In this document: piece by piece, positions 33,725-44,608 of the stretch
Layout: each line of letters starts with the position of its first letter
Position numbering within the stretch: position 1 is the stretch's first letter
Assembly (NCBI GenBank): GCA_014529385.2
Contig: CM043962.1
Location: forward strand, 38,345,098 to 38,409,097
Direction: 5' to 3'
Origin: Adiantum capillus-veneris
Lineage: Eukaryota; Streptophyta; Polypodiopsida; Polypodiales; Pteridaceae
DNA length: 64,000 nt
Made by a program: the position numbers and the translations under genes
Notes under the pieces: model-generated
Databases searched by the model: none
What the model saw: only the letters and a program-made list of their open reading frames with translations
Told to the model about the DNA's origin: nothing

Positions 33725-36700
33725 TTAAGAGATCTCTCTCTCATCCTCGCATAACTCAGCATAACTTCCTATATCTATATAGAGCTCTCCGTTTAAACAC
33801 ATATCCTCTGTTTCATTTTGTAGCTCCTCTGCATGCACCCCATATAGAGTAGTAGCATCTTGATGCTCGTCTGGCACCACCGCAGCGGCTTCTGATTGAG
33901 CATCTTCTCTGATCTCCTCCATTGATGTCGTTGTGATTGGCACATGGTAGCCTTCATACGTCCTTGCACTACGAGGGGCTACCTCTATGACGTACCACCA
34001 GTTTGATGTAGACTTTGTAGGATGAAATATTACCTGCCAGAGCCACATAACTTACATGAGAGCTTTCAAGCACATAACTTGTAAAAGGGGGATGTTAACT
34101 ATTTACATACTTACTTGTTCACAATGCTCGGATAGTACGAAAGTGTCTCTTAGGTCAGTCCATTTCTTAGTAGAATCCACCTCAAGAAAACCAGACTCTC
34201 CTCTACGCACAGTAGCGTTGCGACCCTCCATGATTATCTTGAACCATTGCACGTCGAACAAGTCGACAAAAAATCCTCTGTAATCGATCCTCAAAATCTC
34301 TTGCAGCGTGCCGAAGTAAGTGAGTTCCGCCACCACAGGATCTGCATCAGAAGAACGTCGTCGACTAGACTGTGCAAATTTTGCCATGATTCCACAATCT
34401 TGAGTAAAACGCTTTTTGTCGATTCGTTCCACCCTAAAATGTCGACCTTTACACCATGCTGCTGTGTATGACTTATACTACAACGAACAAAGATTATGAG
34501 TGGCCGTTCAAACGTTTATAAATAAAGTCACTTGCTAGTCGTACATTGCAAACTTACCTTGGTCGCGCAACCCCGAGAGTACTCCCACTCTTCTTCAGTC
34601 ACTTCGTCACCGCATTGTTGTGCGCTTTTCAATTGGTTGTGCAACCATCTTAAGCTCATGAAGGTTGGTAGGCTCTCCAGAACCGCTGGATAGTGCATCG
34701 GTGGTCGTCTTCCCCGTCTCCACTCGATTCGTGCCCTTTGTCGCTCTTGCTTTGCATCCTCATATTGTGAAATCCACTTTTGCATCACTGGATTGTGAAG
34801 CATGCAAAATCGGTTGATTTTAGCCTCTAGATCTTCCGTCATCTTCTTCTCAACACCGAGATTGCACATGACAATCCCAGATATGCGCTCATCATCTATG
34901 GTTCGCCATAGCGTGTCCTGGGATTTATCGAATCCGTCTAGCCACTCTCCAATGTACACTAGGGACTCTGATACCAACCAACCTTCTGCCATGCTACCCT
35001 CCGGACGTGCCTTTTGACGCACATATCCCTTAAGCGTTTTCATGAAACGCTCTAAGAAGAACATCCATCTGGAATGAACTGTGCCAGCTATTTCCACCTC
35101 ATCAACTATGTGAACAAGAAGATGCACCTGAATGGTTAGCATTGTAGTAGGAAAATGTTTCTCAAACATGCACACAAGCTCCGCAGCATTTAGTTTGGCG
35201 AATGGTATGGAGTCTACGTTGATCTCCTTTTGTGAGATCCATTGCACCAGCTTTGCAAGTTTGTAGATTGTGTTACGGATGTCGAGAGACAAACATCCCT
35301 CAATGGAAACCGGTAAAATAAACTGTAAAGTATGTGCAGCAATGATATTAAAGTCCACATTTTATGCAATGATATTAAAGTCCACTATGAACGTACCTGA
35401 CACATTTTATGCCAATCGTGTGACTTCAAACCGGTAAGCTTTCCTTCTATAGTAAAACACGTTCGGAGCGAGTGCATTACGCCAGTGGGGGTCCGCAAAG
35501 ATCGAATGGTCTCTTTTACTTTGCGTTCTTGGGCTCCTGTGAAAATCCATGGTGCTTTAGGGAGTTTTATCGATCCATCAGACGCTGTTTGCGGCCAATA
35601 TTGCTCCATACGATCCACATTTCTAAGGTCAACTCTGGCTCCCAAAGTATCTTTCTTGCCGGTCAGATGGTCCCATAGTAGATTACCCAGATTCTTGAAT
35701 ATGTGCATTGGATCAAGCAAGTGATTGATCATGAGTCGGGGCCAGTATGGTAACTCGTACCATAGAGATAGTCTCTTCATCCCTGGAGGCAATCCGTCAT
35801 CGCACATCTCCTTCTGCTCTAACCATGCTTGTGCAGACATCCTTGGTGGCTCTCTTCCCAAAAAGCCATCGCGTAACACATGATTCTCTGGAAGATACGC
35901 TTGATGACCTTCGTAGATTTGCTTCTTCAGTGAGGGTGCCCTACGTGCATTCAGTCTAGGTCCACATGTGACACATGCTCTGTATCCGCTTGTTTGAAGC
36001 CCTGCATGTATACACATGATAATAGATCAACTATGGGAAAAAACAAGATTTACAGTGTCTGAGTGAGGAGTGTCAATAGATCACCTGAGCATTCTGTTAG
36101 CCCGGGATAGTCATGCATGGTCCACATTAGAATGCCTCTCATCAAAGCATTCCGTCGTCCTGTGTGTCGGCTCATATCCACCACCTCTATGCCAATCCAC
36201 AATTGTTGTAGCTCTTCCAATAGTGGACGAAGATACACATCCATATTCCCCACTTTATATCGCCCTGGCACAATCAAGCTTAGCCATAGGTGCCCCTTCT
36301 TCGTAGTCAACCACGGGGGAATGTTGTAGTTGACGATGACAACGGGCCATACACTGTAAGATGTTGATCTTTGACCAAATGGATTTACGCCATCCATAGC
36401 CAGGCCTAAGCGCAAATTTCGAGCTTCCCTGGCAAAATCCGACCATGTTCCATCTATATGTTTCCACGCTACGCAATCTGCAGGAATTCGTAGCACACCA
36501 TCCGAAGATTTATTCTCCTCATGCCATGATGCTAGGGCGGCCATGGACTTACATTCGAAGAAATGCTTGATGCGAGGAAGCAGAGGGAAATGTCGCAAAA
36601 CCTTTTGTGGAATTTTTGTCCCGTGGAGATCTACTCGATATCTTTCGGAATCACATTTCGGACACTTCTCCATGTCTATGTATTCCCCTCTGAAAAGAAT

Positions 36701-37453
36701 GCAGTCATTAGGACAAGCGTGGATAGAATTGTAATCCATCCCCAAGTTTTGCAAAATCTTTCTTGCTTCATCTCGGGAATCTGGTATCACATTGTCAGCT
36801 GGTAGTATGTGCTCTTTCAGCAATCTACACAACATAAAAATATGATACAGTCGTGTAAAAATCTATCAGATCATTATACATTTAGAGTTTTATTAAAGTA
36901 AACTAATTGTAATAGATCACCTGAAAAGTGCTGTGACGCTAGTGTCACTCCATCCAAACTTTGCCTGCATGTTGAGAAGAACCAGGAGTGCTTTCAATCT
37001 AGACATACGTGCTCCATTATACAATGGCGTATCGGCTTCACTTTTCATATCATCATAGATAAGCCTTTCTGAATCCATGATCGTCTCGATCATTTCATCA
37101 ATCTCGGGCTCAAACATTGCCTCGTTGGGAATGTGCTCTGCATGATCATCCCCCGAGCTGTCAGAGGCTACATCTTGTGGCCTCACATATGCTGCTTGAC
37201 CAAAGCGCCTGCGAACACGTCTATTGGGTTGCAAGATTGCTGCTTGTTGGCCAGCGTCAGAGTCCGACGAGTTATAATTGGCAACAACTCGATCTATAAT
37301 AGATGGATCGAACTCGCCAAATTCACGAACGTGCTGCAAAGAAACACGTCTTGTCCGTCACACAGCATGCTTGCATTGATTACAAGGACATAAGACCCTC
37401 GTTGAGAGATAGGTGTTTCGGTTGGACGGTCCCACATCCTCGTCACTACTCAT
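33725..37453 (-). CDS. TNP2-like CACTA transposase, six exons, one in-frame stop
   Basis: Catalyses cut-and-paste of the element. Exons (minus strand): 37453-36921, 36824-36085, 36001-35397, 35322-34558, 34477-34115 and 34033-33725. All five introns have GT and AG ends, and the sum is 3,315 bases, an exact multiple of three (1,104 residues). The N-terminal zinc-binding piece has CPCNQCKH (residues 22-29). The transposase core in exons 2-3 shows RLGLAMDGVNPFG, PGRYKVGNMDVYLRPLLEEL and LLDPMHIFKNLGN. Exon 4 has the DUF4218-type segment (FEKHFPTTMLTIQVHLLVH, HSRWMFFLERFMKTLKGYV). Exons 5-6 have the DUF4216-type segment (TLQEILRIDYRGF, STSNWWYVIEVAPRS). The only lesion I see is a TGA at codon 32 (37358-37360). 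If the base is real, the gene is non-functional unless a downstream start is used. Confidence 0.88.
35340..35387. repeat. Short direct duplication inside a CACTA intron
   Basis: The string aatgatattaaagtccac occurs twice, 27 bases apart, within the intron between exons 3 and 4. Confidence 0.85.
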
Positions 37454-37515
37454 AATGAGGATAAAAAACTTATAACCTGGACAACAAATTTAATATTCTA
37501 TTGGCATTCTTCGTC

Positions 37516-37518
<3 letters not shown>

Positions 37519-37587
<69 letters not shown>
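37519..37587. repeat. (TC)n microsatellite
   Basis: Uninterrupted TC repeat about 69 bp long, upstream of the CACTA transposase gene. Confidence 0.98.
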
Positions 37588-37589
<2 letters not shown>

Positions 37590-37884
37590 ACCTCACATTC
37601 TCTAGTCATGTCCAATCCCCGCACACCTCGGTCTAGAGGTGCACGGAGATCAGAACCACCGGGTTATAATCTCGTCTTTATTGGTCAATACCTATATTTG
37701 TGGGTACAAGAAATCTACACACCCACGTCTACATGATACTGCATGTAGTGGACAAAACCCCTTTGCCTCTTCTGTAGCTGTAGCACTTCACAGCATCTTA
37801 ACATCTTTTCACAGTAGATCTTTTCACTGTTCGTCTAACTCTAAACCCTAAACCGTAAGTAATTCTTGCGTGGACTCGATCTAA

Positions 37885-38720
37885 CGTAAATAAGCGTAAA
37901 TCTAAATAAACGTAAATCTAACTAAAAATAAACCTAAATCTAATTTAACGTAAGTCTACATCTAACCTAATCTTTAACGTCTTTTGGGATAGTTTCCTAC
38001 GACGTTAAAACTCTCTTCTTCTTGTGTGTGTGTGTGTGTGTGTGTGGGTAAACCTAAATAAACCTAAGTCTAATCTAATATAACATAAATCTAAATCTAA
38101 CGTAAATTATGTTATATTAAAAACAAAGAACTAAACTAACAGGGATTATAAGAACCTTAAAACTGATTTAACACATAATTTTTCACATAACTCAGCAAGA
38201 GTTGGCATTCTCATCACTAAAGATGCGAGAGTTAACTTCCGACGGTGACGCTGCCTCATCTCCATCCACATCTGACGACAGCAATTGGCCCTTTAGACCG
38301 TTCTTGCTCTTGTTACTAACTTTGAAGTTGTTGTTGAATGACTAGAGGTTGTATAGATGGTCATTGTGTCGGGGATGTAGTGACTCTTGCCGCCCTGAAG
38401 ATCCACCTTCTTCCCTATCTTCTGAAGACATTTCACCAGTACTTTTGGATCGACGGAGCCCACCATGAGTGAAGGCAGCAATACCCTATATTCCATTGAG
38501 GGCTTTCTTCACCCGCTTCATGCAGGCATCGCAGTCTATGGAGACCTAAATCTAATCTAATATAACGTAAATCTAAATCTAGCGTAAATAAACATAAATC
38601 TAGTTAAAAATAAACCTAAATCTAATTTAATGTAAGTCTACATATAACCTAATCTTTAACGTCTTTTAAGATAGTTTTCTACGACGTTATAGCTCTCTTC
38701 TTCTTGTGTGTGTGCGCGTG
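37885..38720. repeat. Direct duplication of a block of about 150-170 bp
   Basis: A block with taaacctaaatctaattta, acctaatctttaacgtc and ctacgacgtta, followed by a TG tract, occurs at about 37885-38047 and again at about 38545-38720, with scattered differences. The part between the copies has no gene. Confidence 0.8.
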
Positions 38721-38918
38721 TGTGGATGTGTGTGCCAATAAAAAGAGATAAATGGTATAACCTTTCTATCACCCATGCCAAGTATGATAGATTGATTATG
38801 CCATTTCCCTCTTGAATAATAGGTCTTGAGTTCAACTCCTCGTCGGCTAGATCTTTAGTTCTTTTAATTTTAATTAGTTTCCTACGACGTTAAATTAGTT
38901 TCTCTCTCTTTCTCTCTC

Positions 38919-39110
38919 AATGTGTGTGCGTTTTTTTGGATCGTATGCATGTTTTCTCTCTCTTTTCCTCTCTCAATGTGTGCGTTTTTTGTTTATGCAT
39001 GTTCTCTCTCTCTCTTTTCCTCTCTCAATGCGTGCGTTTTTTGTCTATGCATGCTCTCTCTCTCTTTTTCTCTCTCAATGTGTGTGTGCATTCTTTGTTT
39101 ATGTATGTGT
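38919..39110. repeat. Minisatellite of about 50-56 bp units, about 3.5 copies
   Basis: Each unit is gtgtgcgttttttg, a tatgcatg-like core, a TC tract and cctctctcaat. Units differ in TC length and a few bases. Confidence 0.85.
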
Positions 39111-39131
39111 GTGTGCGTTTTTGTTTTTGTT

Positions 39132-39180
<49 letters not shown>

Positions 39181-39222
39181 ACTCTCTCTCAAAAACACTA
39201 TGTGTGTGTGTATGTGTGTGTG

Positions 39223-39309
39223 TGAGAGAGAGAGAGAGGGAGAGAGAAAGAGGGGAAGGGAACATGAGAATGAGGAGAGGGAAGGAGCATACCTGGCTCT
39301 CCTTCCTCT

Positions 39310-39363
<54 letters not shown>

Positions 39364-39494
39364 AGAAGAAAAAGAGAGAGAGAGAGAGGGAGAGAGAAAG
39401 AGGGGAAGGGAACATGAGAATGAGGAGAGGGAAGGAGCATACCTGGCTCTCCTTCCTCTCCTCGTGTGTGTGTGTGTGTGTGTGTGTGGAGAAG

Positions 39495-39530
<36 letters not shown>
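39223..39530. repeat. Compound tandem duplication with (TG)n and (GA)n
   Basis: A segment of GA tract, gaggggaagggaacatgag, catacctggctctcc and a TG tract appears twice (about 39223-39372 and 39373-39500). The first TG tract is 39314-39362. A further GA tract ends the block. Long open frames here are repeat artefacts. Confidence 0.9.
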
Positions 39531-39533
<3 letters not shown>

Positions 39534-39563
39534 GGGAGAGCGTTACCTGCTCCTTGCTTGAGG

Positions 39564-39604
39564 GCGCCGAAAAACTCAGATCTGAGATCTGAGTTTTTGG
39601 GCGC
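39564..39604. repeat. Near-perfect palindrome inside the CACTA right end
   Basis: The arms gcgccgaaaaactcagatct and their complement meet at a single-base centre and would fold into a stable hairpin. It lies next to the subterminal hairpin at 39628. Confidence 0.8.
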
Positions 39605-39627
39605 GCTCGGTTATTTTTTTAGCCCAG

Positions 39628-39689
39628 CCGGCGTCGCTATGAGCGTCGCAAATTTCTTTGTAAATTTGCGACGCTCATAGCGACGCCGG
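39628..39689. repeat. Right subterminal hairpin of the CACTA element, 28-bp arms
   Basis: Perfect inverted arms at 39628-39655 and 39662-39689 separated by ctttgt. Each arm contains gcgtcgctat and gagcgtcgc, the same motif as in the left array. Further copies follow at 39703-39728. Confidence 0.95.
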
Positions 39690-39858
39690 GGATTTTTTTT
39701 TTGAGCGTCGCTGTGTGAGCGTCGCTAATATGAAAAGCCTCTTGTAGTGTCCATCCTCATTTGGATGCTCTCCCTTGTATAGACCTAAACGAGGCATACT
39801 CACCAGCCTAGGGCTCTTAGTAGGGAGGCATCACAAGGGGCCTAGCCGGCGCCTTGCA

Positions 39859-39863
<5 letters not shown>

Positions 39864-39900
<37 letters not shown>
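39864..39900. repeat. (GA)n microsatellite
   Basis: GA repeat just outside the CACTA right end, followed by an impure gagggagagaggg tract. Confidence 0.95.
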
Positions 39901-39906
<6 letters not shown>

Positions 39907-40325
39907 GGAGGTAGTGGTGGTGGGATGGAAAAAAAAAGGCTCACTCCAAAGCTCGCTTTGTAACCATCCCCCATTTTCACTTGTCACTCTTGGATAGGGC
40001 TCTTGGATATTCTTTTCTACGTATGATTTCAAGTTTCTAGTGGGTTCTATGGTGCACAGTCTTGCGCAAGACATGAGGGGTTATTTCCTAACTTACTCAT
40101 GAACTTGTTTTATTGCGGTTAAACAAATGAGCAGTTTTAAAAAACCCTAGGTCAACAGGGTCTCTCCGGGGTAGAAGGATGCAAAATTGAAAATAGCGAT
40201 CGGTCCGGTGCACCAAAGTGAATCAAATTAAAGGGGACAATACCATAGAGCTGTAGAACACTCCCACAAGCTCATATGACCGCTTGACCAGGGTCTCTAT
40301 TTTTTAAATGTGTCAAAATTGAGTT

Positions 40326-41670
40326 TTGACTTCATGGGTAGACAATGTACCTTATTGGGATGATGTGGAAACATCAAGTGATACTTGGGGAATTAGAAAA
40401 TGGTCCATAGGTGTGCAGAGCATCATTTTTTACCTACATTCATATTACTCGTCGCTTGGAATTATCAACCATGCAATTCATGTGGAGGCCCTCTGCACCA
40501 AGTTTGTGGTCTCAATTGTAAAACCAGACCAGTTTTGGGTTGTCATGACCAAGGATATGATAAACAAGGCAAAACGGTGCTCAGATGATAGTCAGTGGAA
40601 AGGGCTTGAGGTACACGACAAACTATTAGTCCCGAAGTGGTCTAGCCTGAGATTGGGTAGCATCACGGGAGAGTTGGTATAAAAGTACAATAGAGCATCA
40701 TGGATACTGGAATGGGATGAATTAACTAGATACTTCTGGAACTCCATCTGTCACTGGTTCCCTTGGTTGTCTAAAGCCGATGGTGTAATTTTGAACCCTT
40801 CTTGGAGAGAAATTGCAAGAAGGATCAACAATAAAGGACTCAAGTGGTTGAGCCACTTCTGGAATAGAAATAGCAAGTGCTGGAAATTTGTTGACCAGGT
40901 GGCATCCCAGTCTCAACTCAATGACACTGAGAAGCTGATTATTAGCAAAGTAGTAGAAGGCATGGTCAATATTCCATGTCGATCTATGAATCTACTTTTG
41001 AGTGGAAAGCTTGGAAATGGCTAGCCATTTCTTTAAACCTCAGAACAAGGGCATTTACCAAGTGTTAATACACGAGGCTGATTGGTTGGCCCCATTGAAC
41101 AAGCATTGGAAGAAGCAATGGGCGAAGGCTAGATGGGTTGAGGTCATGAAGAACATTTGGAATCCACAGTGGCCTAGTTTTATGAAGATATTTCTATGGA
41201 AGGTACTTTGGTGGGCCTTGCCGACAGGCGCCAAAATACAAGCACACGATATCGGATCTGACAAATGTTTAGGGTGCAAATTGGCTAACGAAGACCTCAC
41301 CCACCCGTTCATAGAATGTCTGGCTATTAGAGGCCTAGTAGGAAAAGTGTGCAAATGAATACAAAGAGCGTGGAAGATAGGGTTTTTCAAAAAGTATCTG
41401 TGTCTTGGTGGGAAACAGTTTCAAAGTTCTACACTGCTTATCTGTACTCAAATTGTCAGATACTGCTTCTTAAGCAATATTTGTAAGGCCAAGAACTGCC
41501 GCGTATTCCGTAGCAACCCCTCTGTGGCTAGCTTCTCAGTGATTGTACAAGAAAGTAAGGAGATAATATGTGTGGTAAGTAAAAGCTATAACTCAAATGA
41601 TTGGATTAGGGAAACTCGCACCAGGTTTGGTAACAGTACTCTACCAGGTATTTTGACTAAGTTCTAATGT
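40326..41670 (+). pseudogene. 3' part of a plant LINE ORF2 (RT C-terminal and zinc-binding module)
   Basis: Plus-strand frames in order: WSIGVQSIIFYLHSYYSS onward from 40326, which resembles the region after the catalytic RT palm in L1-type plant LINEs; a stop near 40679; then a piece ending near 41024; and after a frame change, the zinc-binding module typical of LINE ORF2 C-termini (WNPQWPSFMKIFLWKVLWWA, ALPTGAKIQAHDIG, CLGCKLANEDLTHPFIEC) up to 41358. It is 5'-truncated: no YxDD motif is present. Stops and frame changes mean it is dead. An A-rich end follows near 41775, but the boundary is not sharp. Confidence 0.7.
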
Positions 41671-42600
41671 AACCTTCTGTCCCTTAAGGCTCTGCATGAG
41701 CTTGAGGTTGCTTTGTGATTTTCTTTGAGACATTATAATACAACAACCACTCACAATTGTGAATTTTGCAGGAAAAAAAACAGAGGCCTTTCAACAAAAA
41801 ACCAAAAAAAAGTTACGACCCTGTTTCTGGGACGCCATGGCTCTTTTTTAGCATGGCTTTTGATGTAATTCTTTTTGTTATAACACTCCCAATTATGAGT
41901 ACTGCAAAAAACATATGTGAGTTTTGCAAGTATATATATATTTTTTAATACAACAACTACTCACAAAACCACTCACAATTGTGATTGTGAGTTTTGCCAA
42001 AAAAAAAAAAGAAAGGGGTGCATATGTGGTCCCTTCACGGTACAAGCAAAGGTCATGTAGTGGAAAGGTTTTGTTGCTTCAATTTACTGCTATGATGTGT
42101 GTTAGCTACTTGCTTTTGCTATTCACGCTTTGTAAGTTTGTTGCTTAGAATGTGCATTCACTACAGTCAGCTAGTGATGGCGGGTGAGTAGGCTATGGAG
42201 GATGGTGATAGGGGTTCCCTAAGGTACAACGAGTTGGGTTTTGTCGAGGCGCTACTGCCTATCCACCGTCGTGATGGCCGAGCATTCTTGAGGCTTATCC
42301 CTACGGTGTGCATGTTTTGCTGTTGTTAAGACCTTCTGCAAAGCCCCCGCTTTGGTGTCGTTGGGGTTTGCCTTGCTAGGGGTGGCCTTAGAGGCCAATC
42401 CCACCAAGCAATGTAGCCGAGGGTCTTCAACTCCGTGAAGTTCTTTGCTTGGGGATTGATGAGGCCAATGGAGAACTCACTCAAACCATCCTATGACAAG
42501 GCATTGATGGGGAACCAAGGACCATCCAAGGACCAACAATGCGGCCAAAGTGGAGTAGATGCGATTGTAGGTAGATAACATCTAAGCAATGCAATCGAAA
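41671..42600. other. No gene; repeated aatacaacaac / gtgagttttgc segments
   Basis: Two related segments (about 41739-41773 and 41946-41999) share aatacaacaac, ccactcacaattgtga and gttttgc, each followed by an A run. This may be the tail region of two LINE or SINE copies. From 42160 the sequence becomes GC-richer and probably forms the leader of the next LINE. Confidence 0.45.
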
Positions 42601-43616
42601 AGGGGTGCGATCAAACGGGTGAGCAAAGAAGGACTAAGAGGAAGAAAAGTGTGAGTTGAGAGAGAACTAGCCAAGATCTTAGGTGCTCTCTTGCTTAATA
42701 AAAGATCGTTGGAGGACGTTGAAAAGTTTGTTGGCTGCCAAGATGCTGCTAAGGGTAACATAACCTTTCCAACGCTCCCGCAAATAGAAGAGGTTGAAGA
42801 TGCAGTCACTGTCACACTCCCACCGATCTTGATAAAGAGATATTTTGTTGAGCTTGCAAACTGGACATTAGTGTTTAGATTTATGGCAGAGTTCCAGCCA
42901 AAGCAGAATTGATAAATTGGATGTATAGTGCCAATGTTCTAAATCATGGTGGTTTGATGGTGATGGTGCAACACCTAACCAAAGGTTTATTTTATGTGCA
43001 GTTCAATGAGGAGGCTTCAGTGTCCAAAATCCTAGCCAAGGGCCCTCTCTTCTTCAAGAGGGTGCGAGTATGTCTACTCCCTTGGGACTCCTCTTTGGAA
43101 CCCACCGATGCTTTCATTGACATGTGCCCAGTGTGGGTGGAGTTTGTAAACCTTCCGCTATGGTTGAGGAACAACTTGAGAAATATTGCAGCGTCCCTCG
43201 ATACCCCACTTTTTGTGCCAATTGGAAGAGCCTCTAGGACTGCAACAAATAAGGTGTGCATATGGTGGGATCTTAAAAAGCCCCAACCTAAAAACCTAGT
43301 AATGAATGTGGGGGCCGGACTAAAAGTTATTCTGTTGAATTTTGGCACCTTTTTGCGTGCTTCATTGATGCAACAAATTTGGACACTTTTTGAGGGCTTG
43401 TCCATTGGCGTTGATAGTGACTGCAGCTCCCAATGAAGGGGAAAAAAGGTGAAAATTCAAACTCTCAAGTATTGGTTAGCATAGATGCTACACCACAGAT
43501 GGAGGTTGAAGTTGTAGGGAAAGAGAAACAAGCTAAGGAGGCTTCAACTACCAAGGAGAACATTGTGAAGCCCTCCCAAGCCAAAGATGGAAACAAAAAG
43601 GACACTCATAGATATT
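42601..43616 (+). pseudogene. LINE ORF1-like (DUF4283-type) remnant
   Basis: Plus-strand frames 42691-42912 and 42909-43436 overlap with a frame change and read as one protein: an N-terminal helix, then a DUF4283-like RNA-binding region (FVELANWTLVFRFMAEFQP, LTKGLFYVQFNEEASVSKIL, GPLFFKRVRVCLLPWD, CPVWVEFVNLPLWL), and a Lys/Glu-rich tail (43433-43616). This is the usual ORF1 of plant L1-type LINEs. One frame change at about 42909-42912 and one near 43433 break it. It is followed 360 bases later by endonuclease sequence on the same strand, as expected for a LINE. Confidence 0.65.
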
Positions 43617-43969
43617 GATTTTTGTCCACACCCAAGCCAAATTTATCAACTCTAGTGATACAAAAGATTGTATTGGTAGCCTCATGAAGATGGGTAGCAT
43701 CAAATTTCAAAAATCTCATGTAAGCAATTCAAATCTCAAACTAGAGCAGCTGGGGTTCTGAGAGCGACCCCATCGGACCCTCTCGTATCCCCAATCCTCT
43801 ATGAAAACTTGTTCGAAGTGTTGGAAGGATTCCAGCCCATAGAATCTTATGACAACAAATCTATCAAGTTCACAAATTGGGAATATCCTAACATAGGAGG
43901 ATAACAAGAAAGAGAACACTGAAGGAGAATTCCTCGAAGCAGAAGAGTATGTACCCTTACCTCCATAAA

Positions 43970-44326
43970 TGGAGATTGTGTTATTCAATCTTGGAATGTG
44001 AAAGGGATGAAAACCGAGAAGAAGGGCACCCTCTTATGGGAGGAAGTTAAGAGGGCTAAGGAACTCAACTGCTGGGCTATCCATGAGCATCATTTGGATG
44101 CTCATAGTAAAAGAAAGCAAGCTCTGGGGAATAAGTTGGTGTCCTACGGGGAGGGAGTGGAAGGGTATAGTGGCGTCCTTTCTATTGTGGATACAGACCT
44201 AGCGCCAGAAGTGATCACAAATAACTCTTTTGGGAGAGTGTTAGGAGTGAGAATCAAATGGGCGGGTCAACCACTCACTATTATTAACATTTATAGCCCA
44301 TGCAATGCTAAGGATAGGGCCAAGCT
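43970..44326 (+). pseudogene. LINE ORF2 endonuclease fragment, cut by a copia insertion
   Basis: The frame encodes an apurinic-like endonuclease N-terminus: CVIQSWNVKGMKTEKK (the SWNVRGL-type start), ELNCWAIHEHHLDAHSK (position of the catalytic Glu region, here altered), RVLGVRIKWAGQPLTIINIYSP and CNAKDRAKLEG. It stops where the copia-2 LTR begins at 44327. The rest of ORF2 is not found on the far side. Confidence 0.7.
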
Positions 44327-44525
44327 TGAAGGTACCACGGGAAGCGTGTGCAAGTGTAAGTGCGAGAGTAGAGAGAGAGACCTGCTTTGGGTGCAGCACA
44401 CATCAATGTTATCCTGTTGTGCAGCTCCTTATTCTGTTGTATTAAAGAATAAGTGTATAATGGTTAAGTTAGTGGATGGGTTAGTAGTAAGTGGGATGTT
44501 TGGCCAGCTGGCATGAATCCCAACA
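44327..44525 (-). repeat. 3' LTR of copia-2
   Basis: The inner edge is marked by aatcccaaca (44525) followed by the purine tract AAGTGGGAGTT on the minus strand (44526-44536). The outer edge is where LINE coding stops. Confidence 0.75.
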
Positions 44526-44608
44526 AACTCCCACTTGAAGGCCAACGCAGCCCAAGTGACCTGGTATGTACAACTGTGAAGCAATCTAGTGGCTTCAACC
44601 TATACCCA

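Larger units (their letters stand above)
37454..39563. other. CACTA 5' region: no gene; microsatellites and duplications
   Basis: Upstream of the TNP2 start lie 2.1 kb without a credible ORF. Contents: (TC)n at 37519-37587; AT-rich DNA with taaacctaaatct-type strings; (TG)n near 38022-38047; a second copy of the AT-rich block near 38545-38712; and clustered GA, TC and TG tracts from 38919 to 39530. It should include the TNP2 promoter, but no element stands out. Confidence 0.7.
32351..39749 (-). mobile_element. Complete CACTA (En/Spm) DNA transposon, 7,399 bp
   Basis: The left end is CACTACAAGAGG (32351-32362) and the right end CCTCTTGTAGTG (39738-39749), exact inverted copies. Both are flanked by the 3-bp duplication TCC (32348-32350 and 39750-39752), the hallmark of this superfamily. 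Subterminal arrays of a 9-bp motif (gcgtcgcta or its complement) lie just inside both ends, as expected for transposase binding. Inside are a TNP2-like transposase gene and a short second gene, both on the minus strand. Confidence 0.96.

Noticed and set aside
37322-37366. A 30-base mini-intron removing the TGA at codon 32 of the CACTA transposase
   Set aside because: GT and AG are present, but 30 bases is too short for a plant intron, and the spacing to the next conserved residues fits better without removal. It is treated as a nonsense codon.
37843-38110. Interstitial telomeric repeat, because of ctaaaccctaaacc-like strings
   Set aside because: The strings are irregular (taaacctaaatct, cgtaaatctaa) and do not form a tandem array of the plant telomere unit.
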